From positions 48,125-112,124 of the forward strand of contig JADKAE010000050.1 in the NCBI GenBank assembly GCA_016715405.1: a stretch of DNA of 64,000 nucleotides, given 5' to 3'. How positions within the stretch are numbered: the first letter of the stretch is position 1; every line of letters starts with the position of its first letter. Under the pieces are notes generated by a model, which was not told where the DNA came from, made no database searches, and saw only the letters and a program-made list of their open reading frames with translations. The DNA is from Saprospiraceae bacterium. GTDB lineage: Bacteria; Bacteroidota; Bacteroidia; Chitinophagales; Saprospiraceae. A program made the translations under genes and the position numbers. This document shows, one piece after another, positions 42,159 to 51,476 of this stretch.

Positions 42159-45006
42159 TTAATCCATTTTTACCAACTTAGCCGTCTTCACTTCATTATC
42201 GACAGCGATCTGTACCAGGTAGATGCCATTGGCGTATTGGCTCAGGTCGAGTTGATATTGCGCACTGGTCACGTTGCGTTCGAAAGCTTGCATCAGGGGT
42301 TGTCCCAACAAGTTGATCACCTGGATGCGCGCGTCTACGGCGCTGCGGAATGCGACATTGAGTTGTGTAAGGCCGGTAGTCGGATTGGGCATCACGTCGA
42401 TTTGGCCGATTTGATCAGCGATATCGTCGGTCCCGACTGCTATATCCACTTCTACTTCTACCACATCCTGGCAGCCAACGGCGTCGGTTATCGTCACGGT
42501 GTAGGTACCCACACCGAGCAGGATAGCCGTAGCGGAACTTTGGCCGTCGCTCCATTCATATGTATAAGGTGCAACGCCCGCTCCGGGAATAACAGTGGCG
42601 ATACCGTTTTGAGCTGTCGAACTGCTGGCGCCTGTTACATCGGCGGTGACGTCAAACGAAGCCGGGCAGCGTTTGATGTTGATATTATCGATATCGAGAT
42701 AATAGTCGCCCGAGCTCCAGGTAGCGCGGAATCGAACCACGATGGCCTGTCCGGCGTAGTCGTCGAGCGGCAGTGAGATACGGCGCAACAGGTTAGAGGT
42801 GATATGGTTGGTGCTGTTGATATTGAGAATAGTAGTGAAATTCTGGCCGCAGTCGGTAGAAATTTCAATATAAAACTGGTCTCCGGTGCTAAGGGTGGTA
42901 CCCGTTTGGCCGTTGCCGGAGAAGTCCACAAAACGATAGTCAAACAACAGGGAGTCGCCTACTGCGATAGCGCCGATAGCGGGTGTGCTGGCCTGGAAGG
43001 CCTGGTCGGCCGTCCAGAGGTTGTCGGCCATTACGAAAGACACATTGCTGTGGAAGTTCGTGATTTTGCACGTCGGTATCGATATTCCAGCCGGCGGGGA
43101 ACACGCCGCCTTCGAAATTTTCGGAGAAGGGCACGCTGCGGGCGGATGCAAAGCTGGTGCTGGTAGTGTCGTTGGCCACAAATTGTTCGGCGGCCAGCGA
43201 GGTCCACACTACGATTTCGTAGACATCGGGCACGCTCGAGTTGAAAGGCGTGGTAAAGGTATAATTGACAAATTGCCCTGCGTCAACGGAGAGGCTGCCC
43301 ACGTTTTCGATAACGGGAGCGCCGCCGTTTATTTGGTAACCGACGTCGAAGCCCGTTTGTGTTAGCTGGCCGTTGTTGAAAACCCGGATAGTTACCTGAT
43401 CCGTGGCCGAACCGCAGCTGGTATTGGCGTTGCTGGCGCCAATAGCGGAGAGGTCATTGGCCTGGGGTTCGGCGATAAATACGTTGTCGACGCCCATGCC
43501 TTCCTGCACCACAGAGAAGTCGCTAGAGAACACAAAGCGGAGGCGCACGGAAGACTGTCCGGCAGTACCGGTCAAGATATTGGAGGCGGTAACCCAGCCG
43601 TTGAAGCCGCCGGTGCCGTCCCACCAGTTGTTGAAATTATCGTTATACCAGTTGATGCCGGTACCGAAGGCGCCCACTTTGGTCCAGTTTTGGCCGCCGT
43701 CGATGCTGGATTCCAGCCAGGCTTCGTCGCAGCAGGATTCCACTGTAAAAATCAGTGAAAAGTTGATTTTGGGATCGGTAGCCAGCGCGCTAAAATCGAG
43801 ACATGGAGATACGAGGTACGACAATTCGGCGTTGTTGTACACGCCATCGAGGTTAGTGACCCAGGCATTTTCGCCGCTGGCGGCGGCGCTGATAAATGAG
43901 CCGGTGGGTGTGCCAAATTCCCAGGTAGAATTTTGGCCGTAGTCGGCGGCGGTCCAGCCGCCCGAGCCGTCTTCAAAATTGATAAAATAGGGATATTCGG
44001 CAATAGTGGGAATATTGCAAAGCGTGAGGTAAGTCGTATCGTTGCTCTGGTCGCTATCGCCGTCGAGTTCGGTCCACACCGCGATCACATATTGGCCGGG
44101 TTCGGACAAATTGATCGTTTGTTCGAATTCGAGATTGGCGATACTGTCTTTGCCCAATACGCCGGTATAGAAGCCGTCGAGCGGTTGATTGATATTCACG
44201 GGGTTGCCGTTCACGCTCATATTAATGGTAATCAGCGATTGCGGGTTGCCGCCGAAATTTTGAATTTCAAATCCGATGATCTCCGAAGCGGTGAGGCCGC
44301 ATTGGGTAGGAGGGCCTGTTACCGAGATCACGCCTACGTCGTTGGCCCAGAGGGTGTGAAAATCAAAAGGCCCGATAATGGTACTCGTATCGCCGTTTTC
44401 GCAAACAACCGACAAATAAAACTGGTAGGCCGTATGCTGTTGCAAGCCGTTAATGCGGGCTTCGCTTTCGCCTGTAACGGCTAATACGCTGCCCGTACCC
44501 TGGGCAAACCCGGCGGTATCGTATTCGATCACATAGGTGCCGTTGGGGTCGGAGGGCAGCCAGCTGATATCGGCGTAAAAGGCCCGAACATCGTCGATAG
44601 TTACGCCTGACGTGGGCGGTATCGGACAGCTTGGGCAACTGGAAGTAAAGTCAAAAGCCTGGCCGATAAATGGGAAGGGGCCGTCGTTAAAAAGAAGCAG
44701 GCCGTCGGCATCGTACAGAAAATACGTGACTTCGTTTTCATAGAAGCCCGGCGAATAGTTCAGCACAACCGCTGATCCGCCGGCAACCGGAATATTAAAC
44801 GAGTTACTGTAGCCGTCGTCGGCAATGTTGTCAAGCGTATACTGGGTTGGAACGCCATTGATCGTAATCGTCAGTACGGAGCCGTTCCAGCCGTCTCCAA
44901 AACTGTCGAATAGATCCAATCTATATTCACACGACAACTGGGCGAAAGCCCCTGTTGCCATGCCCATTGAGATAAGCCATAGTGCCAGTGTAGAGATTTT
45001 CTTCAT
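42159..45006 (-). CDS. T9SS type A secreted multidomain protein (one frameshift)
   Basis: About 949 residues after repair, from the ATG at 45006 that starts a signal peptide (MKKISTLALWLISMGMATGAFAQ). Contains a C2-like beta domain near the start (FDSFGDGWNGSVLTITING), a fibronectin III domain (~130-215), CARDB-like segments, two MAM/jelly-roll-like regions (FINFEDGSGGWTAADYG; LYLDIDNINIKRC-like), one SprB-like repeat (YTYEWSDGQSSATAILLGVG) and a type A sorting tail (DVMPNPTTGLTQLNV, LVQIAVDNEVKTAKLVKMD). The break is near 43058-43066. Probably a surface-attached adhesin; target unknown. Confidence 0.85.
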
Positions 45007-45222
45007 AAAATTAAGATTTTTAGTGCTTTGCGATAAATCGCCGTAAAAAACTAAGGGCAATTAAGCTATAAAATTAATAAAAATTCGCAACCTGCCTGCT
45101 CGAGTACTTGCGTATAGCGGCAAACAGCGGGAATATTCGTCGCCAAACTTACATTTTCGTTAAACATTTCGGCCTGTATCCTGTTGAGCATTTGTTAAAA
45201 CATTAGTGTAAATCCTTTAATC

Positions 45223-46129
45223 GTGGCGGTTTACTCCATAAAAGACCTGGAAAAGTTATCTGGTATCAAGGCGCACACCCTTCGGATATGGGAGCAGCGT
45301 TATGGTATTATTACGCCCAAAAGGACCAAAACTAACATTCGCTTTTTTGAAGACGAAGACCTGAAGCTCATCCTCAATATTGCGCTGCTGAACAAAAACG
45401 GCGTCAAGATCTCCAAAATCGCCAGGATGGACAAATCGGAGATTGCCGGCAAGGTGGCCACGATTTCCGGAAGTCAATTTCGAGCACAGCACCCAACTCG
45501 ATGCGCTCACGATCTCCATGATCGAAATGGACGAGTACAAGTTTGACCGCATTATTACCACCAATATTCACCAGCTCGGTTTCGAACGCACGATGCTGGA
45601 GGTCATCTACCCGTTCCTCGAGAAGTTGAGCATCTTGTGGCTTACAGGGTCTATCACCCCCGTACAGGAAAACTTCATCAGCTATCTCATCCGACAAAAG
45701 CTGATCGTGGCTATTGACCACGAACCCCTGGTGTCGGGCAAACACACCAAGAAATTCATCATTTATCTGCCCGAAGGCGAAAAACAGGAGTTGAGCCTGC
45801 TATTTATGCATTATCTGCTCAAGTCGCGGCGCAACCACGTGATTTACCTCGGCCAGGATATCTCGGTGGCCGATCTGGAGGATGCCTGCCATATCCACCA
45901 GCCCGATTATATTTTTACGATGATTTCGGAAACGTTTGCAAAGGAGTCGGTACAACGCTACGTGGACCGACTTGCGCAGACCTTCCCGCAGTATAATATT
46001 CTGCTGTCGGGCTACCAGGTGGTATCCCAAAACGTGAAGCCTCCCGCCAACGTGCAAATCCTGAAAAGCCTGGACCAGGCTATCTATTTTCTTTCCCATT
46101 TCGGAGAAAACGGCTCCAACGGGCAATAA
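45223..46129 (+). CDS. MerR-family regulator with B12-binding-like domain (one frameshift)
   Basis: About 302 residues from a GTG at 45223. N-terminal MerR helix-turn-helix: YSIKDLEKLSGIKAHTLRIWEQRYG and IRFFEDEDLKLILNIALLN (1-70). After the break comes a B12-binding cap-like helical part (DEYKFDRIITTNIHQLGFERTMLEVIYPFLEKLSILW) and a Rossmann-like domain (HVIYLGQDISVADLEDACH, PDYIFTMIS, NILLSGYQV). This is the CarH/LitR layout of light-responsive regulators. The Rossmann part lacks a clear D.H..G cobalamin ligand, so B12 binding is doubtful. One G fewer at 45469-45470 restores ISEVNFEHSTQL. Confidence 0.8.
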
Positions 46130-46152
46130 CATTCCTTTTTACAAACACACTA

Positions 46153-46179
46153 AGGCGGCCTCAGGAGCTGAGGCCGCCT
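46153..46179. terminator. Strong hairpin, probable terminator
   Basis: An 11-bp perfect stem AGGCGGCCTCA / TGAGGCCGCCT with a 5-base loop, just after the MerR stop. No T-run follows directly, so termination is likely but not certain. Confidence 0.55.
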
Positions 46180-46320
46180 CGTGTAAGAAAGCGACTTTTG
46201 TTTGCAGGAAAGATGAGCTGCTGAGAGAAAATGACAGCAAACATCTTGCGTTTGACAGGGCAAAGATGGCAAGCAGAGGTTAATTGAAGGTGAAGGAAAG
46301 GTCAAGTTTCTGTTATGTTT

Positions 46321-46470
46321 CTCCGTTCTCTGTTCTCTGTTCTCTGTTCTCTGTTCTCTGTTCTCTGTTCTCTGTTCTCCATTCTCTTTTAAATTTACGT
46401 GAGATTTAGTATATTTACAACACAAACCCAGAACCGACAACAGAGAACCGACAACCGACAACCGACAACC
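46321..46470. repeat. Heptamer hairpin (TTCTCTG array with long loop)
   Basis: TTCTCTG/TTCTCCG words from 46321 to about 46388 are followed by a ~45-base AT-rich loop and an inverted arm AGAACCGACAACAGAGAACC plus three ACAACCG words. The arm ends 4 bases before the ogt start. The loop differs from the 25.5 and 36.7 kb copies and holds TATATTTA near 46410, a possible -7 element for ogt. Confidence 0.85.
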
Positions 46471-46474
46471 GCCC

Positions 46475-46968
46475 ATGCTACAACAAACCCGCATCCCTAC
46501 GTCTTTTGGCTGTTTTGAAATTGCAGGCAGCGAATTAGGCATCACCAGGGTAAACAAGGTGGAAGGCGATTCGTGCCCGGGTGGCGCGGTGCCGGAGCTG
46601 TTGCGGGACTGTGCGCGCCAGCTCGAAGAATACTTTAGCGGGGAGCGGCGCGAGTTTGATCTCAAGCTGGATTGGGGCGGCGCCCCGGAGTTTTACTAAA
46701 TCGGTTTGGGAGCAATTGCTGCTCATTCCCTTACGGGCATACCACCTCTTATTCTGCCATCGCCGAGCTGATAGGGCACCCCGATGCCGTGCGGGCGGTG
46801 GGGCTGGCCAACCGCAACAATCCTATTGCCATCATCGTGCCCTGTCACCGGGTCATTGGCAAAAGCGGCGACTTGCAAGGTTACTTCTACGGCCTTGATA
46901 TGAAGCGCCGACTGCTGGAATTGGAGAACCCCAAGAGCTTTGCGCGGCAAGGAAATTTATTTGCATAA
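46475..46968 (+). CDS. ogt: Methylated-DNA-[protein]-cysteine S-methyltransferase (two frameshifts)
   Basis: About 165 residues after repair. Repairs O6-methylguanine by taking the methyl group onto its own cysteine. The active site IIVPCHRVIGKSG is intact, followed by LQGYFYGLDMKRRLLELE, and the helix-turn-helix part is HTTSYSAIAELIGHPDAVRAVG. The frame shifts at 46691-46694 (T-run) and again at about 46730. Dropping one T at each place gives GAPEFTKSVWEQLLLIPYGH, the conserved family sequence. These two are over-calls rather than missing bases. Confidence 0.88.
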
Positions 46969-47122
46969 TAAAATTTTTATACCGCTTTCGCGCAAAACGA
47001 AATTCTGCGATCTCAATTTCTTACCCTATCCCTATTTGCAATCTTCCGGCGATAGCTTTTTTTTTTGCGGAACCCCGATCGCTTCCTGCCCAATAAGGGA
47101 TGTGTATAAAGTCATTTTTCTT

Positions 47123-47152
47123 TTGATAATCAATCACAAAAGCCTATCTTTG
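47123..47152 (+). promoter_or_regulatory. Promoter of atpDC
   Basis: TTG (47123-47125), exactly 19 bases, then TATCTTTG (47145-47152): a full match to the Bacteroidota housekeeping promoter TTG-N19-TAnnTTTG. The expected start is near 47159, giving a ~40-base leader before the atpD ATG at 47200. Confidence 0.85.
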
Positions 47153-47199
47153 CAGCGTTTTTTAACAACCCTATCATCATACGATCAAATTCGGCATAT

Positions 47200-48713
47200 A
47201 TGGCTAATATCGGTCACATTAAGCAGATTATCGGACCAGTAGTGGACGTGAGCTTTGCGGGAGAAAATTCCGTTTTGCCCGAAATCCTCAGTGCATTAGA
47301 AGTAAAGCGCCCCAATGGCGAAATGTTGGTGCTGGAAGTACAGCAACACCTGGGTGAAGACAGCGTGCGCACCGTCGCCATGGACTCTACCGACGGCCTC
47401 ACGCGCGGCGCCGAGGTGGTTGACACCGGCATTCCTATTTCCATGCCTGTGGGCGATGCCATCAAAGGCCGCCTGTTCAACGTAGTAGGCCAGGCTATCG
47501 ACGGCATCGGCGAAGTGGCCAGAACGCAGGTGTACCCCATTCACCGCAAACCGCCCACCTACGAAGAACTCTCTACCAGCAAAGAGATCCTCTACACCGG
47601 TATCAAGGTGATCGACCTGATCGAACCCTATATGAAAGGCGGTAAGATCGGCCTTTCGGCGGCGCCGGCGTAGGCAAGACCGTTATCATCATGGAGTTGA
47701 TCAACAACATCGCCAAGAGCTACGAAGGTATCTCGGTTTTTGCAGGCGTGGGCGAACGCACCCGCGAAGGCAACGACTTGCTGCGCGAAATGATCGAATC
47801 TAACGTAATTAAATACGGCGAAGAATTCAAGCATAGCATGGAAGCCGGCGGATGGGACCTGAGCAAGGTAGACCACAAAGCCCTCGGCGAATCGCAGGCT
47901 ACGCTGGTTTTCGGACAGATGAACGAACCCCCCGGCGCCCGCGCACGTGTGGCTTTGTCGGGACTTACCGTAGCCGAATACTACCGCGACGGCGACCTCA
48001 GCGACCCCAACGGCGGCCGCGACATCCTGTTCTTTATCGACAACATCTTCCGCTTTACTCAGGCAGGTTCGGAAGTATCGGCACTCTTGGGCCGTATGCC
48101 CTCGGCAGTAGGTTACCAGCCCACGCTGGCCACCGAGATGGGCCTCATGCAGGAGCGCATTACGTCTACCAAACGCGGTTCCATTACTTCGGTACAAGCC
48201 GTATACGTACCTGCTGACGACCTTACCGACCCGGCCCCGGCTACGACCTTTGCCCACCTCGACGCCACCACGGTATTGAGCCGCAAAATTGCCGCCCTGG
48301 GTATCTATCCCGCTGTGGACCCGCTCGACTCTACCTCGCGTATCCTCGATCCCAATATCATCGGCGAAGAACACTACGGCACTGCCCAGCGTGTGAAAAA
48401 CATCCTGCAGCGCTACAATGAATTGCAGGACATCATCGCCATCCTCGGTATGGAAGAATTGTCGGAAGAAGACAAACTAATCGTACACCGCGCCCGTCGC
48501 GTGCAGCGCTTCCTTTCGCAGCCGTTCCACGTAGCCGAGCAGTTCACCGGTATCCCCGGCACCATGGTTTCCATCGATGAGACGATCCGCGGCTTCAACA
48601 TGATCATGGACGGCGAAGTGGACGAATACCCCGAAGCAGCGTTTAACCTCAAAGGTTCTATCGACGAGGTAATCGAGGCCGGCAAGAAGATGCTCGCGGA
48701 AGTAGATGCTTAA
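47200..48713 (+). CDS. atpD: F1Fo ATP synthase subunit beta (one frameshift, probable sequence error)
   Basis: About 505 residues after repair. Catalytic subunit of the F1 sector. Starts IGHIKQIIGPVVDVSF. It carries YMKGGKIGLFGGAGVGKTV (P-loop, when repaired), GVGERTREGNDL, ALSGLTVAEYYRD, DILFFIDNIFRFTQAGSEVSALLGRMPSAVGYQPTL (Walker B and DELSEED-side region), and EELSEEDKLIVHRARR. The frame breaks inside the P-loop at 47654-47656 (TTT should be TTTT). A cell could hardly lose this gene, so this site is the best evidence that the frameshifts in this window are technical. Confidence 0.97.
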
Positions 48714-48746
48714 TCCTTATTGACTGTTCAAAGCTCGTAAAGGCAT

Positions 48747-49055
48747 ATGAATATCACCGTACTCACACCCGACAGGGAACTTTTTCACGGCACTATTGCC
48801 TCTGTAAAAGTACCCGGTACTTTGGGTCAGTTTCAAGTTCTTAAAAACCACGCCCCCATTGTTTCTTCTTTGGAAGAAGGCAATGTGTATATCGTTACCG
48901 CTGTAGGCAGCTACCGCTATTACGACGAAGAAAGCGGCACGGTTAAAGACGGCACGGAAGCCGGCCACACGATTACTTTTAAAATCGCGGGCGGTTTTGT
49001 AGAAGTGCTCAACAACAATGTGTCGCTGCTGGTGCGTGGGGTTAAAGAGGTGTAA
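48747..49055 (+). CDS. atpC: F1Fo ATP synthase subunit epsilon
   Basis: 102 residues, short but normal for Bacteroidota, where the C-terminal helical hairpin is often reduced. Beta-sandwich pattern: ITVLTPDRELFHGTIASVKV, GTLGQFQVLKNHAPIVSSLE, and KIAGGFVEVLNNNVSLLVRG near the end. 33 bases after atpD and before a strong terminator; the other atp genes are not in the window. Confidence 0.95.
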   Translation: MNITVLTPDRELFHGTIASVKVPGTLGQFQVLKNHAPIVSSLEEGNVYIVTAVGSYRYYDEESGTVKDGTEAGHTITFKIAGGFVEVLNNNVSLLVRGVKEV

Positions 49056-49141
49056 GAGTTAAAGGTTTAGGAGGGTTTAGTGCCTTCGGCAGTTTAGGAG
49101 GGTTTAGTTTTTTTTCTATTAAACTCTATTAGACAGTTACT

Positions 49142-49179
49142 AAAAAAAGCCTGCCGGCGTTTGCCGGCGGGCTTTTTTT
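49142..49179 (+). terminator. Rho-independent terminator of atpDC
   Basis: Stem AAAAAAAGCCTGCCGGC / GCCGGCGGGCTTTTTTT with loop GTTT. The A/T flanks make it bidirectional. Confidence 0.93.
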
Positions 49180-49334
49180 GTTGGTGCCTCGTGTGGGGGA
49201 TATGGGATATTTTTTTCTAATAATGAGGTGTTGTATGTTGAAAAGCAGAAAATTTTTTCCACTAATTTTTAGTTATCGAGGCCTGCCCCAGCCCACCCAG
49301 TTGTTCGTTTCGACTCCGCTCAACGAACAGCAAA

Positions 49335-49400
49335 GATCTCCCCCTCGCCAAGTCGCCAAGTCTCCCCCTCGCCCCCTCGCCAAGTCGCTCCGACTAAGTC
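49335..49400. repeat. CTCGCCAAGTCGCC-type short-word repeat
   Basis: Words such as CTCGCCA, AGTCGCC, AAGTCTC and CCCCTCG run in tandem between 49335 and 49400. It looks like another member of the heptamer-type intergenic repeats. The whole gap 49180-50114 is made of repeats; no gene is supportable there. Confidence 0.5.
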
Positions 49401-49524
49401 GGCAGCTTCCGGCCCGTGAGTTTTGAACTAGGATATGTGGGATTATTGAAGGATGGGAAAGGATTTTTGATTTTTGATTTTTTTTCCGGCATCAAGCATT
49501 AATCATCAAATTCAACATCAAATT

Positions 49525-49613
49525 TGTCATTCCCGCGAGGGAATCTGCACCTGTTACGCTTGCTGCGGAGGTGTCTTGAACATGATTTTTAGGATGTAAG
49601 GATGGACAGGATT
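49525..49613. repeat. Dispersed repeat B, copy 1
   Basis: From TGTCATTCCCGCGAGGGAAT to GGATGGACAGGATT. Matches 50901-50988 with few changes, including ACCTGTTACG and TGTCTTGAACATGATTTTTA. Preceded at 49402-49473 by a partial copy of the CAGCTTCCGGCCC...GGAAAGGATTTTTGAT segment of repeat A. Confidence 0.75.
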
Positions 49614-49631
49614 GGAGGTGTGCACTTTTTG

Positions 49632-49970
49632 AGAGAATACGATAAGCCCTGGAAGGGCGGACTATTGGTAGAATAAAAAGAGAGCAGAACAAGAAGCTCC
49701 GGAGGAGCGTAATATTACCCAGGTTATATGGCGTTCTTACGGAGCAAGCGGGGGAAACGCGGCGCTCCGTAGCGTCGGGTTTTATACCCGATGCATCATG
49801 GTAAACCCGGCGATCCCGGCAAAACGGGGTATCACGGCATACTGAGTTGGCAGCTTCCGGCCCTGGACTTTTGAACTAGGATATGTGGGATTATTGAAGG
49901 ATGGGAAAGGATTTTTGATGTTTTTCGACATCAAGCATCATAGCAAACCTGGCGATCCCGGCAAAGAGCT
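49632..49970. repeat. Dispersed repeat A, copy 1 (~339 bp)
   Basis: Nearly identical to 51042-51378. Contains small palindromes GCCCTGGAAGGGC, GCTCCGGAGGAGC and ACGGAGC...GCTCCGT, and ends GGCGATCCCGGCAAAGAGCT. No ORF is maintained, so it looks like a REP/MITE-type non-coding element rather than an insertion sequence. Confidence 0.85.
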
Positions 49971-50114
49971 AATTTGAAAAATATTTTGCCGATATCGGCC
50001 AAATTCGTATATTTGTATCAACCGTACCTGCGTTGCATCCCGTAAGATCTGCACGCGGGTCTTCTTTTTATGGCCGGCCCATTTATCGCATCTCTTTCGT
50101 AAAGTGGAGTTACC

Positions 50115-50868
50115 ATGGTTAAACCACCCAAAACCATAATGGAACAAATTGCATTGCTGAAAAGCCGAAATATGGGGTTCAGGGATGAAATATCAGCTGC
50201 CCATTTTTGGCTAACATCAGCTACTACCGTCTGAAGGGATATTGGTGGGAAATGCAAACAGATAAGGCTAACCATTGGTTTGCTCCAGACAGCTATTTTG
50301 AGGACGTCATTGATCTGTATAACTTCGACCGTCATTTCCGGCTGATCGTATTTAATGCCATTGAGCGTATTGAGATCGCCTTGCGTACCAAAATGATATA
50401 CCATTTGGCGCTTAGCTATGGCGCAGCATGGTATCTGGATTCATCATTGTTTCCCAACAAGAAGTACTTTAGCGATTTTAAGCACAAAATCCATAGCGAG
50501 CTGTCTGACAGTAGCGAAGAGTTTATAATAAAGCATTACAAAAATCATCCACAGGAAACCCCTGAAGCATGGAAAGCATTAGAGGTGGTTACTTTGGGCT
50601 CCTTATCGAAGTTATATAGCAACCTTGACCATCAGTTGCCTGAAAAAGCATAATTGCTAAAGAATTTGGGCTTTTAATCAGTGATACTTATCAACGAAGG
50701 AAAATTTTCCCGATACTTTCTGCAATCCTGTTTTTAAACGACCAGATTAGTCCGGGGCACCATTTAAAAACTGAGTTATTTGACCTTTTTCAACAATTCC
50801 CCAGCATTCCTTTATATAAAATGGGGTTCCCCTCAAACTGGCAAAGTCAACCCATTTGGAGTACTTAA
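50115..50868 (+). CDS. Abi_2 (AbiD/AbiF-like) abortive-infection protein, two frameshifts
   Basis: About 251 residues after repair. ATG at 50115. Reads KPPKTIMEQIALLKSRNMGF, then ANISYYRLKGYWWEM, FDRHFRLIVFNAIERIEIALRTKMIY, and after the second break IIAKEFGL ... IPLYKMGFPSNWQSQPIW. These are the conserved blocks of the Abi_2 family, implicated in phage abortive infection. Breaks lie at a T-run (50204-50208) and an A-run (50643-50647); one extra base at each restores the full protein. So the gene may be intact in the cell, or a recent pseudogene. It stands alone between two copies of repeats A and B, like a cassette. Confidence 0.75.
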
Positions 50869-50900
50869 GAAGCATGCGAATAACCACCGCCTCCCCTGGT

Positions 50901-50988
50901 TGTCATTTCCGCCAGGGCATCTACACCTGTTACGTTTGCGGCGGGGTGTCTTGAACATGATTTTTAGGATTTAAGGATGGACAGGATT
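50901..50988. repeat. Dispersed repeat B, copy 2
   Basis: Second copy of the 49525-49613 repeat, just after the Abi gene. The spacer 50989-51041 contains an inverted repeat AACTGGTCAC / GTGACCAGTT. Confidence 0.75.
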
Positions 50989-51041
50989 TTTTTTGGTGTC
51001 CCCCTGATTTCTGGAACTGGTCACAAGCCGTGACCAGTTCT

Positions 51042-51378
51042 AGAGAATACGGCAAGCCCTGGAAGGGCGAGCTATTGGTAGAAAAAAAGAGAGCAGAACA
51101 AGAAGCTCCGGAGGAGCGAAATATTACCCAGGTTATATGGCGTTCTTACGGAGCAAGGCGGAAACGCGGCGCTCCGTAGCGTCGGGTTTTATACCCGATG
51201 CATCATGGTAAACCCGGCGATCCCGGCAAAACGGGGTATCACGGCATACTGAGTTGGCAGCTTCCGGCCCGGAATTTTTGAACTAGGATATGTGGGATTA
51301 TTGAAGGATGGGAAAGGATTTTTGATTTTTTTCCGACATCAAGCATCATAGCAAACCTGGCGATCCCGGCAAAGAGCT
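51042..51378. repeat. Dispersed repeat A, copy 2 (~337 bp)
   Basis: Near-identical to 49632-49970 in the same orientation. It runs straight into TCAGCTACTACCGT (51378-51391), a 14-base match to the inside of the Abi gene (50217-50230). The remaining ~85 bases to the Fic stop show nothing supportable. Confidence 0.85.
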
Positions 51379-51476
51379 CAGCTACTACCGTTTTATAAAA
51401 ATAGTATGATTCTCATTTCTCTTAACGCCCCTAATCCAGAATTATCAATTGTGCCTCGTCATGTGGTTGAAAAGCA

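Noticed and set aside
47200..48713. Programmed or regulatory frameshift in atpD
   Set aside because: There is no slippery-site arrangement known for atpD, and one T restores the invariant P-loop. Many unrelated genes show the same type of homopolymer slip.
49178..49426. 82-residue ORF after the atpC terminator
   Set aside because: Starts inside the terminator and reads through short-word repeats.
49632..51378. Insertion sequence with repeats A as its ends
   Set aside because: The repeats are direct and non-coding, no transposase lies between them, and the enclosed gene is Abi-like.
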